The notes: generated from the sequence alone by a model not told the origin. A stretch of DNA of 64,000 bases from DATKRB01 sp963794215 (GCA_963794215.1 CAWCCQ010000002.1:1-64000); one strand, 5' to 3'; counted from the stretch's first letter, positions 26,149-36,852 are shown. Program-made: numbers and translations.

Positions 26149-26676
26149 ATGAAACTGGCCATGCAACGACGAGCATCGGGTCGGCGAGTACCGGTTGGAC
26201 GCATCGCCGGAGCCATCATGGTTGCGGGCGGGCTCACCGCGTCGGTGGTCGGCGCCGGCACCGCGAGTGCGGCGACGAGCGTCGTCATTTCGACGGCGAA
26301 GAATGCCAAGTTCGGCACAATCCTCGTGAGTGGCAAGACCGTCTACACCCTCAAGGCAAGCAAGACCGCGTGCGGGACCCAGTGCCTGAGCATCTGGCCA
26401 GAGGTCCTGTTGCCCACGGGCGCGACGGCAGCCACCGCTGGCAACGGTGTGAACGCAGCCAAGCTCGGCACCGTGATGCTCACCGACGGGGCTCACCAAG
26501 TGACCTACGCCGGCAAGCCGCTCTACTTCTTCTCTGGAGACACAGCTCCCGGACAGGTGCACGGGAACGTGACCGACACTTGGGGTAAGTGGTCTGCCGT
26601 CGTGACGAAGAAGCCGGCGCACGCGATTTCCAGCTCGGGCAAGTCGACTGCTGGCAATGGCGGAGCTTCGTTCTAG
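26149..26676 (+). CDS. Secreted Y-x4-D repeat protein (COG4315-like)
   Basis: A 175-residue exported protein starting at an ATG behind AAGGAG. The signal peptide runs to about residue 42 (GAIMVAGGLTASVVGAGTASA). The mature part has the two characteristic units, VYTLKASKTACGTQCLSIWP and PLYFFSGDTAPGQ, the second with the Y-x4-D motif. The Cys pair CGTQC may form a disulfide or bind metal. It resembles the neighbour at 24188 closely over the domain but lacks its long Thr/Pro tail. It is followed 27 bp later by a desaturase-like gene and may share its message. Confidence 0.87.
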   Translation: MKLAMQRRASGRRVPVGRIAGAIMVAGGLTASVVGAGTASAATSVVISTAKNAKFGTILVSGKTVYTLKASKTACGTQCLSIWPEVLLPTGATAATAGNGVNAAKLGTVMLTDGAHQVTYAGKPLYFFSGDTAPGQVHGNVTDTWGKWSAVVTKKPAHAISSSGKSTAGNGGASF

Positions 26677-26703
26677 CACCGAATAGGGGACTGAGAGGTC
26701 GTC

Positions 26704-27839
26704 ATGTCTTCGTTGGTCGTTGTGCCCGTTCGCCGACGTGCTCCTGCGCCACAGGATCGACTAGGCCGGGGAACGGCCAGGTTAAAGCCGGCGCTGTGGT
26801 CGCGTGTCTATCTTCCTGCATGCGCGATGACCGCCCTGGCCGCCGCGCTCATCGGGATCGGTTGGTCCTATCACTGGGGTGGCGACAACTTCACTGGCTC
26901 CATGACGAGTCTTCGTGCCGTGGAGGTCGGTCCACTCACCCTGATGATCATCGGAGTCTTTCTCATCGTTGAACGAGCACGGCCGGCCCAACGGCGACCG
27001 ATGTTCGCCCGTGGCTACCGCCAGGACGTCCTCTACACGGTGCTCAACGCGACGCTCGTCGTGCCTCTCGTGACAGCGTTAACTCTCTCCTTCTCAGTGG
27101 TCGTCCAAAGGTCGATTCCGTGGCTCGTCCTATCGAGACTTGCTGTGGTCCCGCGTTGGTGCGCGGTTGCCGTGATCTTCGTGGCCATGGACGGGTTGAA
27201 TTGGTTCGCCCACCTGGCGAATCACCGCGTCCGAGTGCTCTGGCGCTTCCACGAGCTTCACCACTCACAAGAGGACATGAGCGTGCTGACCGTTTTCCGC
27301 ACGCACCCGCTGGTACATGTTTCCTACCTCGTCGCGTTGATCCCGGGGATGGTGCTCCTGGCGAACGGCGCGTTGTCTATCCCCCTGCTCGTCATCTACG
27401 GCAGCGTCGTGGCGTTCGCGCACTCGAATACCAATTTGGGTTTCGGACCGCTTGGGCGAATCTTCGTCAGTCCGAACTATCACCGCATTCACCACCAACT
27501 GGACGGACCACAGGACGTGAACCTCGGCTTCGCGCTGACGATCTGGGACCAACTCTTTCACCGTGCAGTATTCCCCACGGGCGACACCATCAGGACCGAT
27601 ACTGGGTTGCCCGGCCGACCGTTAATCGTCGAGCAGGCGACAGAGCAATCGCGTCATCTCTTCGTCTTCGCCGCTCAACTCCTCGCGCCGTTCCGCCCCT
27701 TGAACGAGCGCGCAGATCTGGGGCCACTCCGTCAGGCACCCGTCCGACCCAGGGTGCAGTGGATCGACCAACGCCGGGCGAGTCGCCTTCACTGGACCTT
27801 CCCGAGCGGCGCATCGCCGACGTATACGAGGTGGTCTAA
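26704..27839 (+). CDS. Sterol desaturase / fatty acid hydroxylase family membrane enzyme (possible late frameshift)
   Basis: An integral membrane di-iron enzyme with four or five hydrophobic segments and the family's His clusters: NWFAHLANH, RFHELHHSQE and RIHHQLD, which bind two iron atoms. Family members hydroxylate or desaturate lipids with O2. The main frame continues to 27930 and would overlap the next gene by 92 bp; in another frame the end reads LDLPERRIADVYEVV and stops at TAA 27837-27839, forming TAATG with the DoxX start. I therefore suspect one base indel near 27790 and give 27839 as the end. A second family member lies at 42726. Confidence 0.82.
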
Positions 27840-28237
27840 TGGTCACGGTATTGCCACGAACACAGCCGCACAACGGTCGCGCGTTGCTAAACGTCGTATT
27901 CAGCACCCGGACCGAAGGGCTACCTGCTGACTGCGCCCTGATCGCCGCTCGTACGGTGCTCGCATGGGTCTTTATTTACTACGGTGCGGGAACGCTCTCC
28001 GGGTCGTTCAATGGTCCGGGCATTCACCGAACAGCGCTCTACTTCTCGAATACTGCTCACCTGCATCGGGGTGGCCTCTTCGCAATTCTCGGCGGCGTAA
28101 TCGAGTTCGGGAGGGCAATCGCGATCGGCCTCGGGCTCGGCACGCGCCTTGCCGGGCTCACGCTCTTCGGAAACATGGTGATGGCGATGATCACCGTCAC
28201 CTGGGCACAACGTGAAGTTCCACTGAACAGGAGCTAA
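27839..28237 (+). CDS. DoxX-family membrane protein
   Basis: A 132-residue protein with four predicted membrane helices. RTVLAWVFIYYGAGTLSG in the first helix, IEFGRAIAIGLGLGTRLAG in the middle and NMVMAMITVTWAQ in the last match the DoxX family, whose members are linked to sulfur or redox metabolism and membrane-bound oxidases. It begins at an ATG sharing a base with the presumed stop of the desaturase-like gene, so the two are co-translated. A role as a membrane partner of that enzyme is possible. Confidence 0.8.
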   Translation: MVTVLPRTQPHNGRALLNVVFSTRTEGLPADCALIAARTVLAWVFIYYGAGTLSGSFNGPGIHRTALYFSNTAHLHRGGLFAILGGVIEFGRAIAIGLGLGTRLAGLTLFGNMVMAMITVTWAQREVPLNRS

Positions 28238-29169
28238 GCGTCTCCATCACCCCGTGGTGGGCGATCTCGTCCTTGCCTACGAGGCTCTCGAACTGCCCGG
28301 GAGACTCCGGGCAGCGGATCCTGGCCTACACGGCCGAACCGAGCTCGCCGACTCAAGACGCTCTGGATCTCCTCGCCAGCTCGGTTTCGACGTCGAACGG
28401 CGCGATCGAAACTGTCTACGATCGATAGAAAGGCAAATACCCGGAGTCTCAGATCGACCCAGCGCCACGTGGGTATCCGATAACGGACGGTTTCTTTTCG
28501 GAGCTGACCGGTAGCCCTGAGGTGCCGTTCTGGGCGCGTCAACATCCGCGAGCGGAAGAACTCGACGATGGGCATCGCTCACCCGAGACCGGGGGAACGA
28601 GAGTCGATGGGTGTCTGCGCACTCGGCGTACTCGACCTTCGCCGGTGGTGACGGGTACCGCCAAATCGATGAGGAATCGGGCGGGATGCGGTCTGGCTCG
28701 AGTTGCCGCAAACCCATGGCTTGCAAGGGCGACTCTCGGGCCCCTACGGGCTACGAGTCCCTGGTGTGAGCACATTCCCGGCAGCGTAGTCAGGGTCGAC
28801 GGCCGCGCCGGCACCGCCGCTCGGCCTCGCGTCGCGGCTCGTGATCACTGCGGCCGCCACAGTTGCCGAAGGGCACCCCACGGCCGAGCTGGGTGGAACA
28901 GATCTCGGAGCTCCTAGCACCACGTCCGATTGACTCCCGTGGGTTTCCGTTCGGGTTGCAGTGTCGGTCTCAATGGCCGGTCTTGATTCCTATCGCACAA
29001 ATCGGCAGGAGTCTGACGCTCCTGATCGATATCGATCCCCAGCTCACCGGCCACGATGGAGCAAGGCAGCATCCCGGCGCCTAGTGGTTTGCGTTTCTGC
29101 ACCATGCCTGGCTGCCGGGTGGTTGGGAAGGGCCCAGCCACTTCTGTGCTTGTCGCTAAGATCCAGGCA
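28238..29169. other. 0.9-kb region without a recognisable gene
   Basis: Frames occur on both strands but none reads as a known protein. The region contains one copy of the dispersed repeat (28649-28725). An in-frame extension of the following acetyltransferase reaches back to 29056 but shows no family similarity. Confidence 0.4.
28649..28725. repeat. Dispersed degenerate repeat, copy 2
   Basis: TGACGGGT followed by CGCCA-ATCGATGAG matches 38708-38730, and CGG-GGGAT...TGGC-CG...GCAAACCC-TGGCT matches 14631-14672. This copy thus links the other two and shows that all three derive from one longer unit of at least 75 bp. Confidence 0.45.
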
Positions 29170-29700
29170 ATGACACCTGGGAACGGTCTGACGGTAAGGG
29201 AAATGCTGCTCGCTGACGTTGGCCTACGGATTAACTACTTCCACGATGCATCGGACGACTACCTCCGAATGCTGGGTGTCGAGAGAAACCTGTTGCCGGC
29301 TCCCGAAGAATGGCACGAGTTCTACGAGGAGGACTACGCCCGGTCGATTCAGGAACGTGCCAATTACTCACTAATCTGGGAACTGGACGGCGAGCCAGTC
29401 GGGTTCAGCTCCGCGGACCAGATTGTTTTCGGTGAGGAAGCGTTCATGCACTTACATATCTTGGACCCCGCGCAGCGACGTCGCGGTATGGGTGTCGAGT
29501 TCGTGAAGCAATCAGCCAGATCCTACTTTCAGGTTCTTCAGCTGAAGCGACTCTTTTGCGAACCAAACGCCTTCAATGTGGGTCCTCACCGGACCCTGCA
29601 ACGCGGAGGATTCCGATTCCTCTTGACACACGAGACCACCCCAGGTCCGATCAACTTTCGACAGACAACGACTCGGTGGGTGCTCGACCAAGCAAAATAA
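29170..29700 (+). CDS. GNAT-family N-acetyltransferase
   Basis: A 176-residue protein with the GNAT core. AFMHLHILDPAQRRRGMGVEF holds the acetyl-CoA pyrophosphate loop (R-R-x-G-x-G type), preceded by the beta-strand LIWELDGEPVGFSS, and FCEPNAFNVGPHRTLQRGGFRF is the usual fourth motif. The start at ATG 29170 fits the domain boundary, although the frame is open further upstream. The substrate cannot be told from sequence. It stands alone, next to an IS30 copy. Confidence 0.82.
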   Translation: MTPGNGLTVREMLLADVGLRINYFHDASDDYLRMLGVERNLLPAPEEWHEFYEEDYARSIQERANYSLIWELDGEPVGFSSADQIVFGEEAFMHLHILDPAQRRRGMGVEFVKQSARSYFQVLQLKRLFCEPNAFNVGPHRTLQRGGFRFLLTHETTPGPINFRQTTTRWVLDQAK

Positions 29701-29778
29701 GTTGGTTCCAGTCCCGACCTGGTGTCCGGCCCTTGCTCTTGAATGAGGACTGGTCATATCCCTGAGGCACTGAGGAGG

Positions 29779-31013
29779 GGCGATTTCAACCGGTGAGCGC
29801 AACGAGCTCGGCGAACTTCTCTGATGGTTTCATGTATCCGAGCGTTTTGCGAGGGCGTCCGTTGAGGCTTCGTTGGAATCGGGCCAGATCGGCGGCGCTG
29901 TGCTGTGAGAGGTCGGTGCTCTTGGGCATGTACTGGCGCAGGAGTCCGTTGGTGTTCTCGTTCGATCCGCGTTGCCAGGGCGAATGGGGATCACAGAAGT
30001 AGATGGGGATGCCGGTGGCCACGGTGAAGCTCACGTGGCTGGCCATTTCGCTGCCCTGATCCCAGGTGATGGAGCGAGCGAGCTCGTCGGGCAACCTGCT
30101 AATGGCCTTGCGCATGGCTGCCTCGACGCTCGCCGCCGTGTGGTCCGCTGGGAGGTGTAAGAGCAGCACGAAGCGGGTCGAACGTTCGACCAGGGTGCCG
30201 ACGGCTGACTTGCCACCGCCCCGATGATCAGGTCGCCCTCCCAGTGTCCGGGCACGGCCCGGTCTTCGATCTCGGCGGGCCGCTCGCTGATCATGACCAT
30301 GTTGGGGTTCTTGCCCCGCTTCTCCACCCGGCCCTGGTGACGGCGGGCGGTGCGCCCCGAGCGCAGGCATCGGGCCAGCTCACGGCGCAGCTCACCGCGG
30401 CCCTGGACGAAGAGGGACTGGTAGATGGTCTCGTGGCTCACCTGCATCATCGGATCGTCTGGGAAACTCGAGGCGCAAGCGCTGGGCGATCTCCTGGGGC
30501 GACCACAGCTCCTCGAGCCAGGTGGTCACCTGGCGGACGAGAGGACGGTGCGCCAGCTTGGCGGGCTTGGGCCGCCGGGAGGACGCCCCGGCCCGGCAGT
30601 GGGCCCGCCAGGCCCCATAGCGGCGAGCTCCGCCGTTGGCGGCCACCTCCCGGGTGATCGTCGACGGGGCCCGCCCAAGGCCCCGGGCAATGGCCGACAT
30701 CGACTCGCCACGGGCCAACCCCAACAGGATCTCCTCACGCTCCTCGGCACTGAGGCGACCCGGGGCGGGTACCCACTTGTCAGGCAAGCCCACTTCCTCG
30801 CGCTGGGCGTACACGCTGACCTTCACCAGAGGCAATGAGCAACTGAGTTCGCTCGCGATTGCCTTGAGGGTCAGCCCTTTGGCCCTCAGACGGCGAGCCA
30901 TCTGTTTTTGCTCTCGGGTCATGTAATGCTCACCCATCTGCAACCTCCTGGTGGTCAGGGCAACGAAGCGTTGCCTATTCACCCAGCCGTTGCAGTGATC
31001 CCTTGAAACCGCC
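29779..31013 (-). mobile_element. IS30-family insertion sequence (transposase frameshifted)
   Basis: A 1.2-kb element with one transposase frame and imperfect terminal inverted repeats of about 27 bp. The left end reads GGCGATTTCAACCGGTGAG and the right end is the near inverse of it, ...CCCTTGAAACCGCC, ending at 31013. The size fits IS30 elements (1.0-1.25 kb). I found no clear short target duplication. Two frameshifts in the transposase suggest that the copy is inactive, or that the assembly has errors here. Confidence 0.75.
29786..30937 (-). pseudogene. IS30-family transposase, two frameshifts
   Basis: The start ATG 30937 follows AGGAGG. The N-terminal helix-turn-helix (REQKQMARRLRAKGLTLKAI, then SMSAIARGLGRAPSTITREV) is normal. 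One extra T in a TTT run near 30465 and one missing G near 30218 shift the frame. Joined across these, the DDE domain is complete: HWEGDLIIG, ITWDQGSEMA, and SPWQRGSNENTNGLLRQY with the catalytic Glu region. The corrected protein would have about 380 residues, typical of IS30. Confidence 0.85.
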
Positions 31014-31398
31014 AGGTGATCCTGATTCGAAAATCTCGCTCCGATGAATCAGAGAAGCTTCGCCAGGTCGGGCGCGCCGCTGGCGACCGATGCTGAGGGT
31101 AGGACGAGATCGCTGACGCCGAACTTATGTCGGCGCAGCGCCTCGTTGCCTATGCGAAGGCTGTTCGATCGTGGGTGGCCATGGATGACGACGACGAACT
31201 CGTCGGATGGAATCGGTTGACGGCAAAGGGCGGTTACTCGGTGGCTGCCCCAGCTCGACGTAGAGGTGTCGCCGCGCGTGTCCTAGTACCTACAGGCGGC
31301 TGGGCGAACGGACCCTCGGGAGCCTCCACCCTGGTCCTGGATACGATGATGGGCAACGTAGCCTCAGAGCGAGTTGCCCAGAACGCACGGAGCAGGCC
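31014..31398. other. Gap between IS30 and a hypothetical gene
   Basis: About 385 bp with overlapping weak frames on both strands and no recognised family. The palindromic-looking GATTC...GAATC pair around 31024-31043 is short and probably fortuitous. Confidence 0.35.
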
Positions 31399-31992
31399 AT
31401 GACAGAAGATTCGTTTGAAAGCCTTGCTCGGAGCGAGGCGGACGGTGCTTTCGAACTCCATGGCCGGCCAGGGACGGTGTCGGTGACCTACGGCATCAAT
31501 ACCGATCCCGAACAGTGGGGCTATGACGTGCTCAGTCTGCCGTACGAGACCGGCGTCGCTCGTGTGTTTCCCGTTCTCGAGGCGTCGGTGTCGTACACGG
31601 GACACGGCTATTTGGCCTTCATGGGATGGATTCAAATCGTCCGGTACACCTACGAGGATGACCCCTTGGTCGTACTCGTCGATCGACCACCAGCTCTCCT
31701 CGACGTCGACACACCTTTCCTGGCCGCTGGACCTTCCCCCACCCTTTTCGACGCCCCGTCCACGACCCGGCCCGATGCCCACTGGCGGGCCGACGACTTC
31801 CTCGTGGCCAGTCCTGATGCCGTGATGACCAAGTCCCTGCGGGCGATCTATAGCTTTTGCTGGGGATACGACAGTGACACCAACGGTGTCGTCAGGGCTC
31901 GGCCCTGCGAACGCCAATCCCTCGATGCCTGGCTTGATTTGCGGCCCCACCTCGCAGAACGTCACCCGACCTGGCGATTGCTCGACCCTTAA
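31399..31992 (+). CDS. Hypothetical protein
   Basis: A 197-residue soluble protein with no signal peptide or membrane helix. The composition is normal for a real high-GC gene (acidic, with Trp and Tyr spread evenly), and it has stretches such as TVSVTYGINTDPEQWGYDVL, YLAFMGWIQIVRYTYEDD and AIYSFCWGYDSDTN. I recognise no family. It stands alone between an IS30 copy and a broken serine hydrolase gene. Confidence 0.6.
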   Translation: MTEDSFESLARSEADGAFELHGRPGTVSVTYGINTDPEQWGYDVLSLPYETGVARVFPVLEASVSYTGHGYLAFMGWIQIVRYTYEDDPLVVLVDRPPALLDVDTPFLAAGPSPTLFDAPSTTRPDAHWRADDFLVASPDAVMTKSLRAIYSFCWGYDSDTNGVVRARPCERQSLDAWLDLRPHLAERHPTWRLLDP

Positions 31993-32072
31993 TTGGGCAG
32001 CCTCTATGTGAGGTTGCACCGATATCTAGGGTTCCGTTCTGCGGTCGCGACAATCGGACTCCGGCCGTCCAT

Positions 32073-33180
32073 TCACGCCGCTCCTTGTGGACCGACATTG
32101 TCGAGGAAACGAGCGATGAGCTGTTGGATGAATTCGTTTCCACCCGGTGGCGACGAACGATTCAGCAGCAGGGCGAACACCGTGTCGCTTTCCGCGAGGA
32201 AGACGAGCTTCGTACTCGTGCCGGGCAGCACTCCGGCTCCGCCGAATCCGATATAGCGGGTCGTTGGTGGCGAATCGCGAGCAATTGTGGGAAAGGGAGG
32301 CCCGTTTGAGCTTGGATGAGCAAGACCCAGCACCCCGAGTCCGGTACCGCCGGTCCCAATCGTGAAAGCCTCGCGGCGATCCGCCCAGTCAGGAGCTCAT
32401 GGTTTCGAATCACCCAGACGCCAAGCGCGACAAGGTCCGGCGCACTCGACACGAGACCACCGGCCGCGCCGACGTGGCTGACGATCCCAATCATGGGCAG
32501 GTCAAAGGTGCTAGCTACAGAGCCGTCACGGCGATCGTAGAGACCCGCGACGGGGTCGCCAAAACCGGTCTCGTCGGGCGGATACCAGGTATTGCGAAGG
32601 ACGAGAGGGTCGAGGACGCGTTCGCGAAGAAGTTCAGCGTAGGACCGATCGGTCACCAGATCGGCGACACGCGCGAGGAGGAGCGAGTTCGTGTTGCTGT
32701 AGCGAGCGGCTGAGCCTGGCGCAGTGAGAAGAGGCCGGATCCTCAGCCAGTCGAGTACTTCTGTCAGGTTGAAGTTCCGATTCCGATTGGCCACCAGCAG
32801 CTCGCTTTGGGCCCCGACGTAGGGTCCAGTACCACTGCCATCGTCATTGCCCTGCGGGGCGATGCCACTCGTGTGGGTCAGTAGGTGGCGAATCGTGATG
32901 TTGGCGGATTCGGGCCACGAAGGCAGGTACATCCTGAGGGGCTCGTCGAGATCAAGGTGACGATCGTCCACAAGTCGGAGCACCAAGATCCCAGTGAAAA
33001 TCTTGGTGAGGCTCGCAATTCGAAATTGAGCGTCGACCGTCATCGGACCGACCGGGACCAACCCGTCTAGGCCGGCCGCTACGGCGACGACCGACCTTCC
33101 CTTGAAGCTCCAGGCCAGAAACCGCCAGGCGTTCCGGATTCAGCGACGAAGTCGGCGAGCTCACGACCAAGGTCTGACAT
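32073..33180 (-). pseudogene. Class C beta-lactamase-like serine hydrolase, frameshifted
   Basis: The main frame (33061-32162) has the penicillin-binding-protein/beta-lactamase pattern: FRIASLTKIFTG with the catalytic S-x-x-K, HLLTHTSGI, and ARYSNTNSLLLA with the Y-x-N motif. Near 32330 the frame is lost; the correct C-terminus (TTRYIGFGGAGVLPGTSTKL, LAESDTVFALLLNRSS) continues in another frame to a stop at 32073. The N-terminus is also broken: an upstream part (ELADFVAESGTPGG) sits in yet another frame. Family members include esterases and peptidases. This copy is unlikely to be functional as read. Confidence 0.78.
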
Positions 33181-33591
33181 CGATACTCAGGATGCCACCC
33201 CGGGCAGGTGCCGCGGTTCCCTGACCCCAAATCGCGCACCGCGATGTCCCTCGTTCTGGGTCATCCAGTCCTCTGGTTTCGTCTGCCCAGAGCGGCGCGT
33301 CCAGGAGGACAGACATGCGTTCGGACTGGGCGGTGCGAGTGTCGGCGGGGTTGAACACGGCACCGGCGGTCCGGGCTGAAGAAGGAGCAACCAGTAGACG
33401 GACCTCAGCCGGCGGTTATGGCGAGGCTTTGTTGCTCGGAGCCAGTGAGGTCGAATGTCTCAACGACACTAGCGGGCACGCGAAGAAAGGGCGAGCTCCT
33501 CCGAGCGGTTCCCTCCACCCAGCAACCCGAGAGGCAGCCAGATTTCGCGTGCCGAGCGATACCCGCAGGCACTATGCCACCTCGAATTGCC
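33181..33591. other. Gap of about 400 bp with no supported gene
   Basis: Competing frames on both strands without family similarity. Nothing else seen. Confidence 0.35.
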
Positions 33592-34083
33592 TCAGGCAGG
33601 CTCCGAGCCGAAATCAAGGGAGTGCAGGCGTTCCATCGCAGCGACATCGTGGGGAGTGGCCGACCGGATGGAGGGCCACCCGAACGTGTTCAGCAAACAG
33701 ACAAGCTGCTTCTCCTCCCCCGCGGCCAGAGGAACGTGGATCGTCTTGGATCGCCGCAAGCCCGCGAGGAAGCGCAGATTCAAGGTATGTTCTCCCGGTG
33801 AGACCTGGTACACCCTGGTCTGCCTGGGCGAGATGGCGCCCATTTTCGAGCCATCGAGGAAGACGCTGACAACGCCACCCTCGCCGATTGCAGGGCTCCG
33901 GCGCTGGCCCCGGCCGAACCGGGATGCGGTTCGGACCACCGCCAGGGTCGGAAACGCGGGCCAAATTCGATTCGGGGCTCGCCACAGCTGGATGGTCGCT
34001 CCAACCCGGTCCTTCATGCCCCGCGGGGCGTCTCCGCCCCCGGGTGCCGCGACAGCATCGGACCTCTGACCATCGTGGTTCAC
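33592..34083 (-). CDS. Hypothetical protein with PEGA-like beta domain
   Basis: A 163-residue frame. From about residue 65 it reads GGVVSVFLDGSKMGAISPRQ, then VYQVSPGEHTLNLRF and IHVPLAAGEEKQLVCLLN, a pattern like PEGA-type Ig-fold domains or small 'VxLDGxxxGxxxxGxxxxxxxxPGxHxL' proteins found in actinobacteria. The first 60 residues are not recognised and the real start may be further in. No signal peptide is seen. Its role is unknown. Confidence 0.5.
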   Translation of the reverse strand: MNHDGQRSDAVAAPGGGDAPRGMKDRVGATIQLWRAPNRIWPAFPTLAVVRTASRFGRGQRRSPAIGEGGVVSVFLDGSKMGAISPRQTRVYQVSPGEHTLNLRFLAGLRRSKTIHVPLAAGEEKQLVCLLNTFGWPSIRSATPHDVAAMERLHSLDFGSEPA

Positions 34084-34374
34084 AGTTCCTTCCTACACCG
34101 ATCGGCGTAAGAAGGACAGCAGCCCCTGATGAAACTACGTCCCCGTCTGCTTGGCCGCCGTGGCGACCCTCTACTGCAGCTGGCCATCTCGACGTAGCGA
34201 CGGCGATGGACCGTTGTCAGGCGCCCGGGTAGGCCAGTCCCGCCATTAACCTGGCAAGCGAGCCGGATCGACTTGCTGACTGACGATCGGGGTCGACGAG
34301 TCGAGGGCACGAGTAGGGGCCTCGGGTGGGAAGCAGTGCGGGCTCCGTACCCGTTCACCCAGAGAGTAGTTGTT

Positions 34375-35395
34375 GTCCCGAAGGGCCGACGTGGTTGCGC
34401 AACGGGCGAGAGCCAATGCGCGGATGTTGGACGGTAGCGCGACATATCCAGCTGCGGGCGGCGTAGGCCTGTCCAACGTGGATTAACCACTCAGGGAGTT
34501 GGACCAACGCAGTGCCCGACGCTGTATTCGTTTGGTGCTGGTAAAACCAGCACCCAGGTGTAGCCGACGATCGGGTAGGACCTCGGACCGGGCTCGTCCA
34601 CGATGGAGAAGGCCGACGCGCTCACTTCTGGCTTATGGCAGCGGCGGCGATGTTGGTCGCTGTCGGAGTGACCAAGCGCCCTGCGGCGAACAGCGTGGGA
34701 CGGAGTACGACCGCTCGCTGTAGCCGATAGCCCCGGAGTTCTTGCCACGAGGGAGGCGGCATCGGCATTACCATCGCCACCGTACCCGACCCGCCAGTTG
34801 ATGCTGCGGCCTACGCCAAAGGTAGAGGGCCACGCACCGGAGACATGCGAGAGGTAATCGCTGAAGATGTACGTTGTCCAGCTTCCGTCGGAGCGGTGGA
34901 TTACGGTGATCTGCTTGTTCGGAATCTCCTTGCCGGGGTTGAGCGCCACGATGGCCGGTGCGGCCCAGTTCGTAGTGTTACCTCGAAACACGGCGGGGAT
35001 GAGGGGCCGGTGAGATGCAGTCCAGTACCTGTGTAGATCACTGCTTGCGCTCCGAGATCGACTGGGACTTGAAGAGAGCGACCGACCCTGATCCGTCGCC
35101 TGCTCACCTTCGGTCATGGGTACGCCCGAGGCACCAAGGCGACGGTATCGACAAAGACACTCTGAATCCCCGCGCTACTCCCTACCGCGGTGAATTTGAT
35201 GGCGGGGGCGTTGTGCATGGGCTGATAGACGGGAAGGCGAGGAGAAGGGAGCATCGAAAGTAGAGCCCAAACCCGTGTGTGTGACCCGAGCGGTACTGGC
35301 GCCGGCGCTGGTCGGGGCGCAAACGTCCCCACGGTGAAGACGACGATCACGAGCGCCCCTGATGGGACCGCGTGTTCTTTGATTCGACCCATCAT
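34375..35395 (-). pseudogene. Broken pstS-like phosphate-binding protein gene
   Basis: Pieces of a PstS-type protein appear in order but in different frames: a signal-like start at 35395; AIKFTAVGSSAGIQSVFVDTV near 35190 (PstS ATGSGAG-type loop); LQVPVDLGAQAVIYTGTGLHL near 35040; VFRGNTTNWAAPAIVALNPG and ITVIHRSDGSWTTYIFSDYL near 34900 (phosphate-binding R-S-D-G-S); YPIVGYTWVLV near 34570; and AAGYVALPSNIRALALA near 34430. At least four frameshifts are required to join them. The gene is dead or heavily mis-sequenced, and no pstC/A/B genes follow. Confidence 0.75.
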
Positions 35396-35419
35396 GGCGA
35401 CCCCGTCTCTCGAACCGGT

Positions 35420-36823
35420 TCACGCCGAAGCGTGGCCTGTTGCTTCTTGAAACCACCTCTGGGCACCGGCCTGCACCGCGTCCCATGGACTCCCCAGGGG
35501 TGGGGTGTAGGAGAGGTCGAGATCGCTCATCTCGTCGACGTTCATTCCATGGAAGATGGCCACCGCGGCGATGTCGATGCGCTTGGCGATCTCGGCATGG
35601 CGATGTCCGAAGAGTTGTACGCCGAGGAGCTGGCCAGTTCGACGATCCCCGGTGAAGCGCATCGAGATGCGATGACTGTCGGGGTAGTACGCCTTGTGGT
35701 CGTCGGCTTCGCAACCGATCGTGACCGGGTCGAAGCCGGCGGCGACGGCCTCATGGTCGCGCAGGCCGGTGCGGGCAGCCGCCATATCGAAGATTTTCAC
35801 CACCTGAGTTCCGAGGCTGCCAGCGAATTCCCGGTGACCACCCAGGGCGTTCTCGCCCGCCACCCGGCCCTGCTTGTGGGCCGTGGTCCCGAGCGGCAGA
35901 TAGGTGGACCCGAGCAGGCGGTGATGGGTGGTCACGCAATCACCAGCGGCGAAGACGTCGCTCAGGTTGGTTCGCATCCGGCGATCGACCGCGATGGCGC
36001 CTCGTGCTCCGAGATCGACGCCCGCCGCTGCGGCCAACTGGGTGTCGGGTCGCACGCCAACCGAGACGAGCACCAGGTCGGCAAAATGGCTGGTCATACC
36101 GCCTTCGTTGCTCGCGCGAACCGCAAGCCGCCCACGGGCTCCGGCGGCTGCCCGAGCAATTCCCCTCACCGCGGTTGCGCAGTGCACAAGGACGCCGTGT
36201 TCGATGAGCCGGCGGTGTACGTGCGCGCCGAGTTCCAGGTCGACCGTCGGGAGCACCTCAGGCAACTGCTCGATCTGTGTCACTACGAGGCCACGGGCAA
36301 CGAGGGCTTCGGCCATCTCCAGTCCGACATAGCCTGCACCGACGATCAGCGCCGAGCGAGCTGGAGTTTCCTCGAGCGTTCTCATGAGCGCGAACGTGTC
36401 GCCCATGGAGTGGAGGAGGTGCACACCGTCGGAGGCACCGAGGGCGTCGCTACCGCCGAGTCCGTCGATAGGTGGCCGGATGGGCAACGCTCCAGTGCCT
36501 ACCACGAGGGCGTCATAGGCCAGCAATTCGTCGGTGCCTTGAGCGTCGGTCACGAGCAGCTTGTGATCGGTCACGTCGATCCGCCGGGCGACAGTGTCGA
36601 GCCTGAGGCTCATCCCTGCTGCTTCGAGGTCGGCGAGCGTGCGGTGGGCGAGGTTGCGCCAATGGGTGACCTCACCCGACACGTAGTAGGGGATGCCGCA
36701 GATAGAGAAGTTGGGATAGGCGTCAGCCACCACGACCGTGACCTCGCTGTCAGGGTCCAGCTCTCGGGCTCGCAACGCGGCACTGATACCCGCATCACTG
36801 CCACCGATCGCGACCAGATGCAT
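35420..36823 (-). CDS. FAD-dependent NAD(P)H oxidoreductase, CoA-disulfide reductase/NADH oxidase type
   Basis: A 467-residue flavoprotein of the pyridine nucleotide-disulfide oxidoreductase superfamily: FAD motif LVAIGGSDAGISAALRA, redox Cys in YPNFSICGIPYYVSGEV (position and context as in CoA-disulfide reductases and NADH oxidases), NAD(P)H motif ALIVGAGYVGLEMAEAL, FAD-contact VFAAGDCV, and a C-terminal dimerisation domain. It is the last gene of the minus-strand ars group behind the aquaporin and ArsI-like genes. Similar flavoproteins occur in actinobacterial arsenic operons, where they are thought to support thiol or arsenical redox chemistry. The start ATG has GGAG upstream. Confidence 0.85.
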   Translation of the reverse strand: MHLVAIGGSDAGISAALRARELDPDSEVTVVVADAYPNFSICGIPYYVSGEVTHWRNLAHRTLADLEAAGMSLRLDTVARRIDVTDHKLLVTDAQGTDELLAYDALVVGTGALPIRPPIDGLGGSDALGASDGVHLLHSMGDTFALMRTLEETPARSALIVGAGYVGLEMAEALVARGLVVTQIEQLPEVLPTVDLELGAHVHRRLIEHGVLVHCATAVRGIARAAAGARGRLAVRASNEGGMTSHFADLVLVSVGVRPDTQLAAAAGVDLGARGAIAVDRRMRTNLSDVFAAGDCVTTHHRLLGSTYLPLGTTAHKQGRVAGENALGGHREFAGSLGTQVVKIFDMAAARTGLRDHEAVAAGFDPVTIGCEADDHKAYYPDSHRISMRFTGDRRTGQLLGVQLFGHRHAEIAKRIDIAAVAIFHGMNVDEMSDLDLSYTPPLGSPWDAVQAGAQRWFQEATGHASA

Positions 36824-36852
36824 GAAGCACTCCCTTCTTGAGGATCAAGCGC

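Noticed and set aside
35372..36841. 489-codon open frame on the plus strand
   Set aside because: It is the antisense of the FAD oxidoreductase gene and shows no protein-family pattern.
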